From positions 1 through 44,502 of the forward strand of contig CADAKX010000015.1 of NCBI GenBank assembly GCA_902788605.1: a stretch of DNA of 44,502 bases. The letters run 5' to 3'. Origin of the DNA: an uncultured Prevotellaceae bacterium (GTDB lineage Bacteria > Bacteroidota > Bacteroidia > Bacteroidales > Bacteroidaceae). This document shows positions 1 through 8,451 of the stretch, piece by piece; position 1 is the first letter of the stretch; each line of letters starts with the position of its first letter. The position numbers and the translations under genes were made by a program. Below the pieces are notes generated by a model. The model saw only the letters and a list, made by a program, of their open reading frames with translations. It did not search any database and was not told the DNA's origin.

Positions 1-559
1 ATCAGCCATCTTCCCCCTTCCCATACTGCACCCATACCCTACCCATACTGAATGAGTATGCTTAGAGTATGGCTAGAAGCAGCCTAGAGTATGGCTAGAG
101 TATGGCTAGAGTATGGCTAGAGTATGGCTAGAAATCTAATATTAGAGATACGCTTACCCATCAGTTACTGGAGAATCTTTGACGATAAATCAACCCGCCA
201 CCCCACTAAATTCTTCTAGAATGCCTTTATATAAAGGGATAGAGTGACGTTGGGTTGACCCTGTTCAACCCAACATCAACCCAACATCAACCCAACTTAC
301 GAGTTCTTAAGTTGGAGAGAAGCCTCTTCGGGTCCGAGAGTCCGAGTGATGGTGGGTTGATGTTGGGTCTATGGTGGGTTGAAAGCATCCAACCCACCAT
401 GCTCAATCCCTTTGGTGCAAAGGCTTTCCCCTATGTCGGGTTGGGTCTCGACCATTTTTCTGCAAAGACTAAAAATTTTCCAGTAGGCCTTGCAGAATTC
501 CTAGTAGGCCTAAGAAAAATTACTGGTAGGCCTAAAAGAAATGCCGTATTGAGCATCGA

Positions 560-638
560 GATATGCCGTTTCGTCCGTCGCGAAACGGCATATCGCTCGT
601 TGAGAAACGACGTTTCTCTTGTTGTGATACGACGTATC
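560..638. repeat. Three consecutive perfect hairpins
   Basis: Three perfect inverted repeats follow one another. The first pairs 560-573 with 581-594 (14 bp, 7-nt loop). The second pairs GAGAAACG at 602-609 with its complement at 611-618 around a single A. The third pairs GATACG at 626-631 with 633-638 around a single A. The last two have one-base centres, so they are better described as near-palindromic DNA sites than as RNA hairpins. None is followed by a T-run, so they are not ordinary terminators. Confidence 0.7.
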
Positions 639-756
639 TCTAATTACTATGTTGTTTACGAGTGCTAAGTATGGGATTTACGATGCCTAAGTATGGTATT
701 TACGAGTGCTAAGTGATATACTTATAGACAGCGGACAGTAAATTGTTGATGAAAAG

Positions 757-787
757 TTGGCAGTTTGAGAAAAACTTGCTAACTTTG
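757..787 (+). promoter_or_regulatory. Bacteroidetes-type promoter of the mla operon
   Basis: TTG at 757-759 and TAACTTTG at 780-787 are separated by 20 bp. This matches the Bacteroidetes sigma-ABfr pattern (TTTG, 19-21 bp, TAnnTTTG). Transcription would start near 793, leaving a short leader before the ATG at 816. Confidence 0.7.
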
Positions 788-815
788 CACAGGTTTTTAA
801 TGATTGAAGAGAAAC

Positions 816-1562
816 ATGCTAATACACCGCTGGCTGACCACGTTCGGCCGATATATCATACTAATGGGACGCACATTCTCAATGCCCGAAAGGATGAGAA
901 TGTTCTGGAAGCAGTATGTCAAGGAGATGCAGCAACTGGGCATCGACTCCATTGGCATCGTGCTGCTGATCTCGTTTTTCATTGGTGCCGTCATCTGCAT
1001 CCAGATGAAGGTGAACATCGAAAGTCCGTGGATGCCTCGCTGGGTGGCAGGCTATACCACGCGCGAGATTATGCTGCTGGAGTTCTCGAGTAGCATCATG
1101 TGTCTGATCCTGGCAGGTAAGGTGGGGTCGAACATCGCCTCGGAGATAGGCACGATGCGCGTGACCCAACAGATTGACGCTCTGGAGATTATGGGCGTCA
1201 ACTCGGCCAGTTACCTCATACTGCCCAAGATACTCGGCATGCTTACGCTGATGCCTGTATTGGTCATCTTCTCAAGTGCGATGGGTATCGTTGGCGCCTA
1301 CGGCACGGCCTATATCGGCCATATCATGCCGCCCGACGACCTGACGCTGGGCTTGCAACACGACTTCGTGCCCTGGTTCTTGTGGATGAGTATCATCAAG
1401 AGCCAGTTCTTTGCCTTTATCATCAGCAGCGTGCCAGCCTTCTTCGGCTATACCGTCGAGGGTGGTTCGGTCAACGTGGGCAAGGCTTCTACGGATGCCG
1501 TTGTTTCGTCGAGTGTACTTATCCTGTTCTCTGATGTCTTCCTAACACAGTTATTGTCATGA
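816..1562 (+). CDS. mlaE: MlaE-family ABC transporter permease
   Basis: Inner-membrane permease of the Mla-type lipid transporter, which moves phospholipids between the inner and outer membranes. The 248-aa protein has five to six hydrophobic segments and the family signature around AGKVGSNIASEIGTM. The hydrophobic stretch near residues 40-57 (IGIVLLISFFIGAV) is the first clear one. The ATG at 816 is preferred because the promoter box ends at 787; an in-frame TTG at 804 would leave almost no leader. The stop overlaps the start of the ATPase gene by 4 nt (ATGA), so the two are translationally coupled. No MlaD-like substrate-binding gene lies directly downstream here; in Bacteroidales it is often elsewhere. 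Confidence 0.85.
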   Translation: MLIHRWLTTFGRYIILMGRTFSMPERMRMFWKQYVKEMQQLGIDSIGIVLLISFFIGAVICIQMKVNIESPWMPRWVAGYTTREIMLLEFSSSIMCLILAGKVGSNIASEIGTMRVTQQIDALEIMGVNSASYLILPKILGMLTLMPVLVIFSSAMGIVGAYGTAYIGHIMPPDDLTLGLQHDFVPWFLWMSIIKSQFFAFIISSVPAFFGYTVEGGSVNVGKASTDAVVSSSVLILFSDVFLTQLLS

Positions 1563-2320
1563 TTGAAGTAAAAGACCTACATAAGAGTTTTGACGACAGA
1601 GAGGTGCTGAAGGGCATCTCCACCGTGTTTGAGGATGGCAAGACCAACCTGATTATCGGACAGAGCGGATCGGGAAAGACCGTGCTGATGAAGAACCTCG
1701 TGGGACTCTTTGAACCCACCAGCGGACAGGTGCTCTATGACGGGCGCGACTTTGTGAGGATGACGAAGCAGGAGAAGGTAATGATGCGCCGCGAAATGGG
1801 TATGATCTTCCAGAGTGCTGCCCTCTTCGACTCGCTCACCGTACTCGAGAACGTGATGTTCCCGCTCGATATGTTCTCGTCGATGACCTATCGCGAGCGC
1901 AAAGCGCGCGCCATGTATTGCTTGGACCGCGTGAACCTGGTAGGCTCCGAGAAGAAGTATCCTGGCGAGATATCGGGTGGTATGCAGAAACGTGTGGCCA
2001 TTGCACGTGCCATCTCGCTGAACCCCAAATACCTATTTTGCGACGAGCCCAACTCGGGCCTCGATCCCAAGACATCGTTGGTTATCGACGACCTGTTGCA
2101 CAGCATCACACAGGAGTTTAACATGACTACTATCATCAATACCCACGACATGAACTCGGTGATGGGTATTGGCGAGAATATCATCTTTATCTACGAAGGT
2201 CACAAGGAATGGCAGGGTGTATCGTCGGAGATTATGAACAGCACCAACCAGCGACTCACCGACTTTATCTTCGCCAGCGATCTGCTGAAGGAGATGCGAG
2301 ATGCTATTACCAAGAAATGA
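1559..2320 (+). CDS. mlaF: MlaF-like ABC transporter ATP-binding protein
   Basis: Cytoplasmic ATPase that powers the MlaE permease encoded just upstream. All ABC motifs are visible in the 253 residues: Walker A GQSGSGK at 34-40, signature ISGGM at 138-142, Walker B CDEPNSGLDP with D162 and E163, and H-loop His196 in NTHD. The usual CDEPTSGLDP has Thr where this protein has Asn165, a mild deviation. Length and motif order fit MlaF. It overlaps mlaE by 4 nt and the downstream metallopeptidase gene by 4 nt, so the three form one tightly coupled operon. Confidence 0.88.
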   Translation: MIEVKDLHKSFDDREVLKGISTVFEDGKTNLIIGQSGSGKTVLMKNLVGLFEPTSGQVLYDGRDFVRMTKQEKVMMRREMGMIFQSAALFDSLTVLENVMFPLDMFSSMTYRERKARAMYCLDRVNLVGSEKKYPGEISGGMQKRVAIARAISLNPKYLFCDEPNSGLDPKTSLVIDDLLHSITQEFNMTTIINTHDMNSVMGIGENIIFIYEGHKEWQGVSSEIMNSTNQRLTDFIFASDLLKEMRDAITKK

Positions 2321-2871
2321 ATATCCAGATAACATTCCGCAGAACCAGTCGGCTGTCTATGCGTATCGTGAAGAACGGCGACGTACATGTGTCTGCGCCC
2401 ATTGGACTGTCTCGTCGCAAGATTGAGGCGTTTGTCGAGGAGCATCGCGACTGGATCAACGAGGCAAGAAAGAGAACGCTGGACCACCAGAAACAGCGAG
2501 CTGCCTTCTATGACCAACTGCCCTTGCACACGAAAGCCCAGGCCGAAGATGCATACAATCGGCTGAAGACGCTGGTGGAGCCCATCGTAGAGCGTTATGC
2601 CAAGGAGATGGGCGTCAGGCCTTCGTCAGTCTATTACAAAGCCACCATCTCGCGCTGGGGCCAGTGCAACGTGAAAGACAGGAGCATCTGCATTTCGGCC
2701 TACGTGCTGTTGTTGCCCGATTGGTGTGTGGAGCATGTTGTTGTCCACGAGATGTGTCACCTGTTGGAACCGAGTCACAATGCCCGTTTCCACGCCATGA
2801 TGGACAGATATTTCCCCAGATGGCGCGAAGCCCGCAAGAAGACTAGGGAAATATGCAAAGACAAAGAATAG
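2317..2871 (+). CDS. YgjP-like (DUF45/M48-type) zinc metallopeptidase
   Basis: Predicted cytoplasmic zinc metallopeptidase of the YgjP/DUF45 family, 184 aa. The zinc motif HEMCH has His144 and His148 as ligands and Glu145 as the catalytic residue. A further His (154 or 159, in EPSHNARFH) is the likely third ligand. The family motif around RWGQC at 113-117 is also present. The ATG at 2317 overlaps the mlaF stop by 4 nt and begins where family similarity begins; the longer frame back to 2209 is merely open sequence inside mlaF. Family members often sit next to unrelated genes and their substrates are unknown, so a link to lipid transport is only contextual. Confidence 0.8.
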   Translation: MNIQITFRRTSRLSMRIVKNGDVHVSAPIGLSRRKIEAFVEEHRDWINEARKRTLDHQKQRAAFYDQLPLHTKAQAEDAYNRLKTLVEPIVERYAKEMGVRPSSVYYKATISRWGQCNVKDRSICISAYVLLLPDWCVEHVVVHEMCHLLEPSHNARFHAMMDRYFPRWREARKKTREICKDKE

Positions 2872-2881
2872 ATACCAAAAC

Positions 2882-2914
2882 AAAAGAAGTGAACCTAGCT
2901 GGTTCACTTCTTTT
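2882..2914. terminator. Bidirectional terminator between convergent genes
   Basis: A perfect 14-bp inverted repeat (2882-2895 and 2901-2914) has a 5-nt loop. It has A-runs on the left and T-runs on the right, so it can terminate transcription from both sides: the mla operon on plus and the der/lipoprotein unit on minus. Confidence 0.85.
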
Positions 2915-2927
2915 ATTTTCGATGAGT

Positions 2928-3317
2928 TTATTTCATTTTCCACTCGCCGTTGCGCTCAACCATTGGCACCACAATCTCCTCTTGCATGCTGTCGGCATAG
3001 TTGACCAACAGGAACACCTGCATCAACTGGAGAGTGGAATCCATCGTTGCACGCGAGGCTGTAAACGAGGTCACACCCATGTGAGCCTCTTGCTGCTGAC
3101 GAATGAACTGCTTGTAGGCCACCAGCAACTGCTCGCGAAACGAGGCTGGCGCTTCATCCATATCAGCACGACCTGCCAGGAAAGCCTCGTAGTCGCCTTC
3201 CAGCAGACTGCCATAATAATCCTCGACAGCCTCCATCGCAGCCTCCTCGGCCGACTGATTTCCGCTACAGGCCCAAAAACACAGGGCTACCAGAAGAACA
3301 AGCCAAACGTGTTTCAT
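2928..3317 (-). CDS. Small lipoprotein, DUF4878-like
   Basis: A 129-aa predicted lipoprotein. The N-terminus [17 protein letters not shown] is a short lipoprotein signal peptide ending at Cys17. The rest is an acidic, helical domain (EAVEDYYGSLLEGDYEAF) followed by a strand ending in ERNGEWKMK. This resembles the NTF2-like lipoproteins annotated as DUF4878, in which the C-terminal element is typically a W-x-h strand. The start ATG shares one base with the der stop (TGATG), so it is probably translated together with der. No function can be assigned. Confidence 0.65.
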   Translation of the reverse strand: MKHVWLVLLVALCFWACSGNQSAEEAAMEAVEDYYGSLLEGDYEAFLAGRADMDEAPASFREQLLVAYKQFIRQQQEAHMGVTSFTASRATMDSTLQLMQVFLLVNYADSMQEEIVVPMVERNGEWKMK

Positions 3318-4630
3318 CACTTCTGACGGATAAACACGTTGATGGGCGAACCCGTCAACGTCCAGTGCTGACGAATCTGGTTCTCCAAGAAACGGCGATA
3401 GGGTTCCTTGATATACTGGGGCAGGTTGGCATAGAACACAAAGGTGGGAATCTGTGTGTCGGGCACCTGAGATACGTACTTGATCTTGATGTACTTACCC
3501 TTGATTGATGGGGGTGGCGTGGCCTCGATGATAGGCAGCATCACCTCGTTGAGTTTGTTGGTGCCGATGCGGGCCTTGCGGTTCAGATACACCTCCTTGG
3601 CAGTCTCGAGCACCTTGAAGATGCGCTGCTTGGTGAGAGCAGAAGCGAAGATGATGGGGAAGTCCACGAAGGGAGCCATGCGCTTGCGGATAGCCTCCTC
3701 GAAGGTCTTGATGACAATCTGCGACTTGTCCTCTACGAGGTCCCACTTGTTGACAACAACAACCAGCGACTTGTTGTTCTTCTGAATCAGCTGGAAGATG
3801 TTCATGTCCTGAGCCTCGATACCACGGGTGGCATCAATCATCAGGATACACACATCACTATTCTCGATGGCACGGATAGAACGCATCACGCTGTAGAACT
3901 CCAGGTCCTCAGAGACCTTGTTCTTACGACGGATACCTGCGGTATCAACGAGATAGAAGTCAAAGCCAAACTTATCATAGCGTGTGTAGATACTGTCGCG
4001 GGTGGTACCTGCGATATCGGTCACGATGTTGCGCTCCTCACCAATAAAGGCATTGATGATGCTTGACTTGCCGGCGTTAGGACGGCCCACAACAGCAAAA
4101 CGGGGGATACCATCCTCAAGGTCGTCCTTCTCCTTCTTAGGCAAGGTCTCGACAACCTTGTCGAGCAGGTCGCCCGTACCACTACCTGTGGCTGCGCTGA
4201 TACAGAAGGGATCGCCCAGGCCCAGCTTATAGAACTCATACTGTCCGTAGGTGTCCTTGTTGTCGTCGGCCTTGTTGGCCACCAACAGCACAGGCAGCTT
4301 GGCGCGGCGCAGAATCTGTGCCACATCCATGTCCCAGTCGGTTACGCCATTCTTAATATCACAGAGGAAGAGCACCAAATCGGCCTCCTCTGTAGCAATA
4401 ATCACCTGCTTGCGAATTTCCTCCTCAAAGATATCGTCACTATTGACTACCCAACCACCTGTGTCTACCACCGAGAACTCGTGTCCACACCATTCGCACT
4501 TGCCATACTGGCGGTCGCGGGTGGTTCCGGCCTCGTCGCTCACAATAGCCTGACGAGAGTTTGTCAGACGGTTGAATAAGGTGGACTTGCCCACGTTGGG
4601 ACGGCCCACGATTGCTACTAAATTACCCAT
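3317..4630 (-). CDS. der: Ribosome biogenesis GTPase Der
   Basis: Essential tandem-domain GTPase that acts in assembly of the 50S subunit. The 437-aa protein has two complete G domains: the first G1 motif GRPNVGKST at 9-17 with DTGG and NKAD, and a second G1 motif GRPNAGKSS near residue 180 with DTAG and NKWD. A KH-like C-terminal domain follows. The start at 4630 gives the usual Der N-terminus ([11 protein letters not shown]); an upstream extension to 4705 would run through the promoter. It shares a transcript with the small lipoprotein downstream. Confidence 0.95.
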   Translation of the reverse strand: MGNLVAIVGRPNVGKSTLFNRLTNSRQAIVSDEAGTTRDRQYGKCEWCGHEFSVVDTGGWVVNSDDIFEEEIRKQVIIATEEADLVLFLCDIKNGVTDWDMDVAQILRRAKLPVLLVANKADDNKDTYGQYEFYKLGLGDPFCISAATGSGTGDLLDKVVETLPKKEKDDLEDGIPRFAVVGRPNAGKSSIINAFIGEERNIVTDIAGTTRDSIYTRYDKFGFDFYLVDTAGIRRKNKVSEDLEFYSVMRSIRAIENSDVCILMIDATRGIEAQDMNIFQLIQKNNKSLVVVVNKWDLVEDKSQIVIKTFEEAIRKRMAPFVDFPIIFASALTKQRIFKVLETAKEVYLNRKARIGTNKLNEVMLPIIEATPPPSIKGKYIKIKYVSQVPDTQIPTFVFYANLPQYIKEPYRRFLENQIRQHWTLTGSPINVFIRQK

Positions 4631-4649
4631 AATACGTATTATTTGGGTG

Positions 4650-4681
4650 CAAAGGTACAAAAAAAACAAGAGAAATGCAAA
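4650..4681 (-). promoter_or_regulatory. Promoter of der
   Basis: On the minus strand TACCTTTG lies at 4657-4650, and TTTG is found 20 bp upstream of it. This is a good Bacteroidetes promoter and fixes the der start at 4630 rather than 4705. Confidence 0.7.
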
Positions 4682-4741
4682 AGGAAAACTTGTTTTTCTT
4701 TTCATTTCCGAATGCTAGTGACTTCGGTCAAGCCAAAGTAA

Positions 4742-4772
4742 CAAAAAAACTGAAACGTTTTGTGTTTCAGTT
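4742..4772 (-). terminator. Terminator of era
   Basis: A 9-bp stem AACTGAAAC (4748-4756) pairs with 4764-4772. Read on the minus strand it is followed by a run of T. It lies just after the era stop codon. Confidence 0.8.
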
Positions 4773-4783
4773 CTTTATTATAC

Positions 4784-5668
4784 TCAATCGGGATTGTAGC
4801 CGAAGTTATTCAGTTCTTTCTGAGATGAGCGCCAGTCTTTATCGACCTTGACAAAGACCTCAAGATAGATGTGCTTGTCGAAGAACTTCTCAAGGGCCTT
4901 GCGGGCTTCTGTAGAGACCTTCTTTAATGCCACGCCCTGATGGCCGATAATGATACCCTTCTGAGAATCGCGCTCCACATAGATCACAGCATTGATATGT
5001 ATCTGCTTGTCATCTTCCTTGAAACGCTCTACCACCACCTCAACGGAATAGGGAATCTCCTTGTCGTAAAAGAGCAGTATCTTCTCGCGGATTATCTCTG
5101 AGACAAAGAAACGGGCTGGTTTGTCCGTCAACTGGTCCTTATCGAAGAACGCAGGACTCTCGGGCAGCAGTTCCTGGATACGCTTCAGAAGCAGGTCGGT
5201 GCCAAACTTATTCTTGGCCGAGATGGGCAGGATCTCTGCGTTGGGAAGCAGGTTGTGCCACTTCTCGACAATATCGCCCAACGTCTTCTGGTCGCTCTCG
5301 TCGATCTTATTAATCAAGAGCAGCACGGGGATGGTCATCTTCTGCACCTTCTCCAGGAACTCCATGTTCTTCTCAGGGTTCTCCACCACATCTGTAACAT
5401 AGAGCAACACGTCAGCATCTGTCAACGCAGACTCAGAGAAAGCCAGCATCGATTCCTGCAGCTTATAGTTGGGTTTCAGCACGCCTGGGGTGTCACTGAA
5501 GACAATCTGCATATCGTCGGTATTGACGATACCCATGATGCGATGACGAGTGGTCTGGGCCTTGAAGGTGGCTATCGAGATACGCTCGCCCACCAGTTGG
5601 TTCATCAGCGTGGACTTGCCCACATTGGGATTACCCACGATATTTACGAATCCTGCTTTATGTTTCAT
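4784..5668 (-). CDS. era: GTPase Era
   Basis: Essential GTPase that binds the 3' end of 16S rRNA during 30S assembly. The 294-aa protein has a single G domain (G1 GNPNVGKST, G3 DTPG, G4 NKID) followed by a type II KH domain with the loop GHQGVALKK. The start at 5668 (MKHKAGFVNIVG) gives the canonical length; the open frame further upstream adds 21 unrelated residues. It lies upstream of der on the same strand but has its own terminator, so the two are separate units. Confidence 0.95.
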   Translation of the reverse strand: MKHKAGFVNIVGNPNVGKSTLMNQLVGERISIATFKAQTTRHRIMGIVNTDDMQIVFSDTPGVLKPNYKLQESMLAFSESALTDADVLLYVTDVVENPEKNMEFLEKVQKMTIPVLLLINKIDESDQKTLGDIVEKWHNLLPNAEILPISAKNKFGTDLLLKRIQELLPESPAFFDKDQLTDKPARFFVSEIIREKILLFYDKEIPYSVEVVVERFKEDDKQIHINAVIYVERDSQKGIIIGHQGVALKKVSTEARKALEKFFDKHIYLEVFVKVDKDWRSSQKELNNFGYNPD

Positions 5669-5732
5669 GTGTTTTTTATTTACGCTGCAAATTTCGGCAT
5701 TTTTCTTGAGACTGCCAAACTTTTGCGGCATA

Positions 5733-5769
5733 AAAAAAAGAATCCGGACGACCTAAGCCATCCGGATTC
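5733..5769 (-). terminator. Terminator of the esterase gene
   Basis: GAATCCGGA at 5740-5748 pairs with TCCGGATTC at 5761-5769. On the minus strand it is followed by eight T, directly after the esterase stop codon. Confidence 0.8.
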
Positions 5770-5788
5770 ATTCTTATAAAACAATTAA

Positions 5789-7048
5789 TTATTTGAAAAT
5801 GAGTTGTGCAAACTGATACAGACTGCGACGCCAGGTGTGCCACTCGTGGGCTGTACCAGGAGACTCGTAACCTACGGCATTCATACCCAGTTCATCATGG
5901 ATTTTCTTAGCGGCATCCACGCAACCCATGTTCTCCTTGCCACCACCACTCATAAAGAGCAGCTTAACGTTCTTTGTAAAGCCATTAGACTCCTTTACCT
6001 GATCAACACTCCATGAGCCACTGCTGAAAGAACCTACATAAGCGAACTTCTCGGGGTTAGCAAGTGTAATCTCGCGAGCCTGCATACCACCCATAGAAAG
6101 ACCTGCATAAGCACGGTGCTGAGGATCGGCAATCACGCGATAGTTCTTCTCGACCATGGGGATGATATCATTGAACAGTACATTCTTGAAGCCCTCTGAG
6201 AAGCCACCGAAGCCGCCAAAGCCACCACGACGGGGACCTGCCTGTCCAGGAGCTCCCTGTGGACGCTGACCACGAGGACCTGCACCCTGAGCACCCTGAG
6301 GACGCTGTGGACGAGGACCACCGAAGCCACCCTGCTCACCAGGACGGTTGGCATTCAGGCCATTGTCCATCACGATGATGCAAGGCACTGCCTTTTTCTC
6401 GGCAATCAGGTTGTCCAGAATCTGAGCGGTGTGACCCTGCTCTGCCCATCCGTACTCGTTCTCACCCATACCATGCTGCAGATACAGAACGGGGAATTTC
6501 TTGGTGGGGTTGGTGAAATACTCTGCAGGCAGATAGACATGGCAACGACGCATCTTCTCTGTATAGGTTGAATAATAGAAGACCTCGCTCATAGAACCCT
6601 GTGGCACGTTCTTCACCTGCCAGAAATCCTGGTCGGCAGAAGGAATCTCGATACCACTACCCCAACGGCTGGCACCATAATAATAAAGGCTGCCTGGATC
6701 GGGCACAGAAGCGCCGTCGATATTCAACTGATAGTAGTGGAAGCCCTCGTCCTGGGGAGCAGAGGTACCTGTCCATACACCGTTCTCATCCTTAGTCATC
6801 AAATAGATTTTACCACCAATGTCGAGACCTACCTCTTTGGCATCGGGTGCAGAAATCTGAGCGCGAACCATACGCTCTGAGTTAACCATAGGATACTGTT
6901 TGTTGTCCTGGTTACTTGATGCAGGTTTGAAGTCCTCTACACCGGCTACAACAGAAGGAACTTTCTGATTTCTTTGCTGACCACCAAACTGAGCAGATGC
7001 CGTCATTGAGAAAAAGGCTACTGCCACAAACAAAAATAGCTGTTTCAT
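5789..7048 (-). CDS. Secreted CE1-type esterase with Gly/Pro/Gln-rich insert
   Basis: Predicted exported alpha/beta-hydrolase of carbohydrate esterase family 1 (feruloyl or acetylxylan esterase type), acting on plant polysaccharides. The 419-aa protein has a signal peptide (about residues 1-20), an N-terminal beta-sandwich of the CBM48/E-set type at about 55-150, and a hydrolase domain from about 155. The nucleophile is Ser318 in GLSMGG, the oxyanion region is LQHGMGENE, and the probable catalytic His is in GTAHEWHTW near the C-terminus. Residues about 236-283 form a low-complexity insert rich in Gly, Pro, Gln and Arg inside the hydrolase domain. The gene has its own terminator and sits between fabH and era. 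Confidence 0.82.
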   Translation of the reverse strand: MKQLFLFVAVAFFSMTASAQFGGQQRNQKVPSVVAGVEDFKPASSNQDNKQYPMVNSERMVRAQISAPDAKEVGLDIGGKIYLMTKDENGVWTGTSAPQDEGFHYYQLNIDGASVPDPGSLYYYGASRWGSGIEIPSADQDFWQVKNVPQGSMSEVFYYSTYTEKMRRCHVYLPAEYFTNPTKKFPVLYLQHGMGENEYGWAEQGHTAQILDNLIAEKKAVPCIIVMDNGLNANRPGEQGGFGGPRPQRPQGAQGAGPRGQRPQGAPGQAGPRRGGFGGFGGFSEGFKNVLFNDIIPMVEKNYRVIADPQHRAYAGLSMGGMQAREITLANPEKFAYVGSFSSGSWSVDQVKESNGFTKNVKLLFMSGGGKENMGCVDAAKKIHDELGMNAVGYESPGTAHEWHTWRRSLYQFAQLIFK

Positions 7049-7176
7049 AGGTTATTATTTAGTTATTTAAAAATGTTTTGACCTTTGACGTTTGGAAGGA
7101 ATAAAAGTAAAACAAAGCCAGCCACTTGTTAAGCAACATTAACATTTAGACAGAGAAAAGGATGCTAGGTAACGAT

Positions 7177-7213
7177 AAAAAAGAAGCGAAGCATCAATTC
7201 CTGATGCTTCGCT
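7177..7213 (-). terminator. Terminator of the DUF177-rpmF-fabH operon
   Basis: A perfect 12-bp inverted repeat (7185-7196 with 7202-7213, 5-nt loop) is followed on the minus strand by a T-rich run, just after the fabH stop. Confidence 0.85.
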
Positions 7214-7236
7214 CTTTAGAATATCTGAGTAAAAAA

Positions 7237-8238
7237 TTACTTGCCATCATATGCCCAACGGAAATAGTTGGCTCCATGAACGAAACCTGCTCCGAAGGCA
7301 GTCATAATAATATTGTCGCCCTTCTTCAGTCTAGACTCATACTCCCAGAGAGCCAAAGGAATGGTGGCAGCCGACGTGTTGCCGAAGTGCTCAATATTAA
7401 CCATTACCTGCTCCATAGGCAACTCCAAACGCTTGGCCACAGCCTCGATGATGCGCATATTGGCCTGGTGGGGAACCACCCAGTTGATGTTGTCCTTGTT
7501 CAAGCCATTACGCTCGGCAATGAGAGCACAATCGTCGCTCATGTTGGTCACAGCATAGCGGAACACGGTGCGACCCTCCTGATAGCAGTAGTGCATGCGG
7601 TGATCCACGGTGAAGTGACTGGCAGGACTAACAGAGCCACCAGCCTTCATGTGAAGGAAGGGAAGACCCTGACCGTCGGTGCGCAGATAAGAGTCCATCA
7701 AACCGATATTCTCTTCTTCTGTGCCCTCGAGCATCACTGCTGCTGCACCGTCGCCAAAGAGCGGACAAGTATTACGATCCTTATAGTCGGTGGCCGACGA
7801 CATCTTGTCGGCACCAATCAGAATAATCCTCTTGTATCGGCCGCTCTGAATCATAGACGAAGCCACGTCGAGCGAATAAAGGAAGCCACAGCAAGCAGCC
7901 CAGAAGTCGAATGCCATCGCATTCTTCAGGCCCAGCTTACCAATGACGATACTAGCCGTTGAGGGAAAATGATAGTCGGCCGTCGACGTAGCCACGATAA
8001 CAGCATCAATAGAATCGGGGTCGTAACCCGTCTTCTGCATCAACTGCTTGGCAGCCTTGCGCGCCATATAAGAAGTGCCGAGACCCTCTTCTGTGAGGAT
8101 TCGGCGCTCCTTGATTCCGACACGCGTCATAATCCACTCATCGTTGGTGTCAACCATACGCGACAACTCCTCGTTGGTGAGGACATAGTCGGGCACGTAA
8201 CCTCCAATGCCGGTGATGATCGCGTTAATCTTTCCCAT
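7237..8238 (-). CDS. fabH: Beta-ketoacyl-ACP synthase III (FabH)
   Basis: Condenses acetyl-CoA (or a branched acyl-CoA) with malonyl-ACP to start fatty-acid synthesis. The 333-aa protein shows the full thiolase-fold triad: Cys116 in AACCGF, His257 in PHQAN and Asn287 in FGNTSAA. Length and motif spacing are normal. The start codon overlaps the rpmF stop by one base (TAATG), and DUF177-rpmF-fabH is a classic conserved order that couples ribosome and lipid synthesis. Confidence 0.95.
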   Translation of the reverse strand: MGKINAIITGIGGYVPDYVLTNEELSRMVDTNDEWIMTRVGIKERRILTEEGLGTSYMARKAAKQLMQKTGYDPDSIDAVIVATSTADYHFPSTASIVIGKLGLKNAMAFDFWAACCGFLYSLDVASSMIQSGRYKRIILIGADKMSSATDYKDRNTCPLFGDGAAAVMLEGTEEENIGLMDSYLRTDGQGLPFLHMKAGGSVSPASHFTVDHRMHYCYQEGRTVFRYAVTNMSDDCALIAERNGLNKDNINWVVPHQANMRIIEAVAKRLELPMEQVMVNIEHFGNTSAATIPLALWEYESRLKKGDNIIMTAFGAGFVHGANYFRWAYDGK

Positions 8239-8429
8239 TATTCAGCAACTTCTTCGTCCATCTTGATAGCAACCTTGCCACGATAGTAACCACAGGTGGG
8301 GCATACGGTGTGATACACATAGTAAGCGCCACAGTTGGGGCATACTGCCAGTGTAGGAGCTACAGCCTTGTCGTGAGTACGACGCTTTGCGGTACGAGTG
8401 TTTGATTGTCTTCTTTTAGGATGTGCCAT
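8238..8429 (-). CDS. rpmF: 50S ribosomal protein L32
   Basis: A 63-aa basic ribosomal protein. The N-terminus [17 protein letters not shown] is typical of L32, and two CxxC pairs (CPNC and CPTC) form the zinc ribbon found in the C+ type of L32. It lies between the DUF177 gene and fabH, in the order seen in many bacteria. Confidence 0.96.
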   Translation of the reverse strand: MAHPKRRQSNTRTAKRRTHDKAVAPTLAVCPNCGAYYVYHTVCPTCGYYRGKVAIKMDEEVAE

Positions 8430-8451
8430 AATTCTTTAATATTTTTAATTT

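Larger units (their letters stand above)
1..815. repeat. Repeat-packed intergenic region
   Basis: No convincing gene is present in about 800 bases. The stretch is a patchwork of unrelated short repeats. TAGAGTATGGC (11 bp) occurs in six tandem units at 63-128, the second unit divergent, and CCATAC words at 22-50 are their inverse. CAACCCAACAT (11 bp) occurs three times at 266-298, with inverted TGGGTTGA words at 250-257 and about 350-400. RGTAGGCCT occurs at 482, 503 and 525, spaced 21-22 bp. A 22-bp unit beginning TTTACG occurs three times at 655-720. Three tight hairpins lie at 560-638. The open frame at 255-668 is made of these repeats and is not counted as a gene. Confidence 0.75.

Noticed and set aside
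63-128. Tandem repeats considered as a CRISPR array (also 19302-19433 and 25929-26161)
   Set aside because: Units of 7-12 bp follow one another with no unique spacers of constant length, and no cas genes are in the window.
255-668. Plus-strand frame of 137 codons in the first intergenic region
   Set aside because: Built from the direct and inverted repeats; no family resemblance, no promoter box before it.
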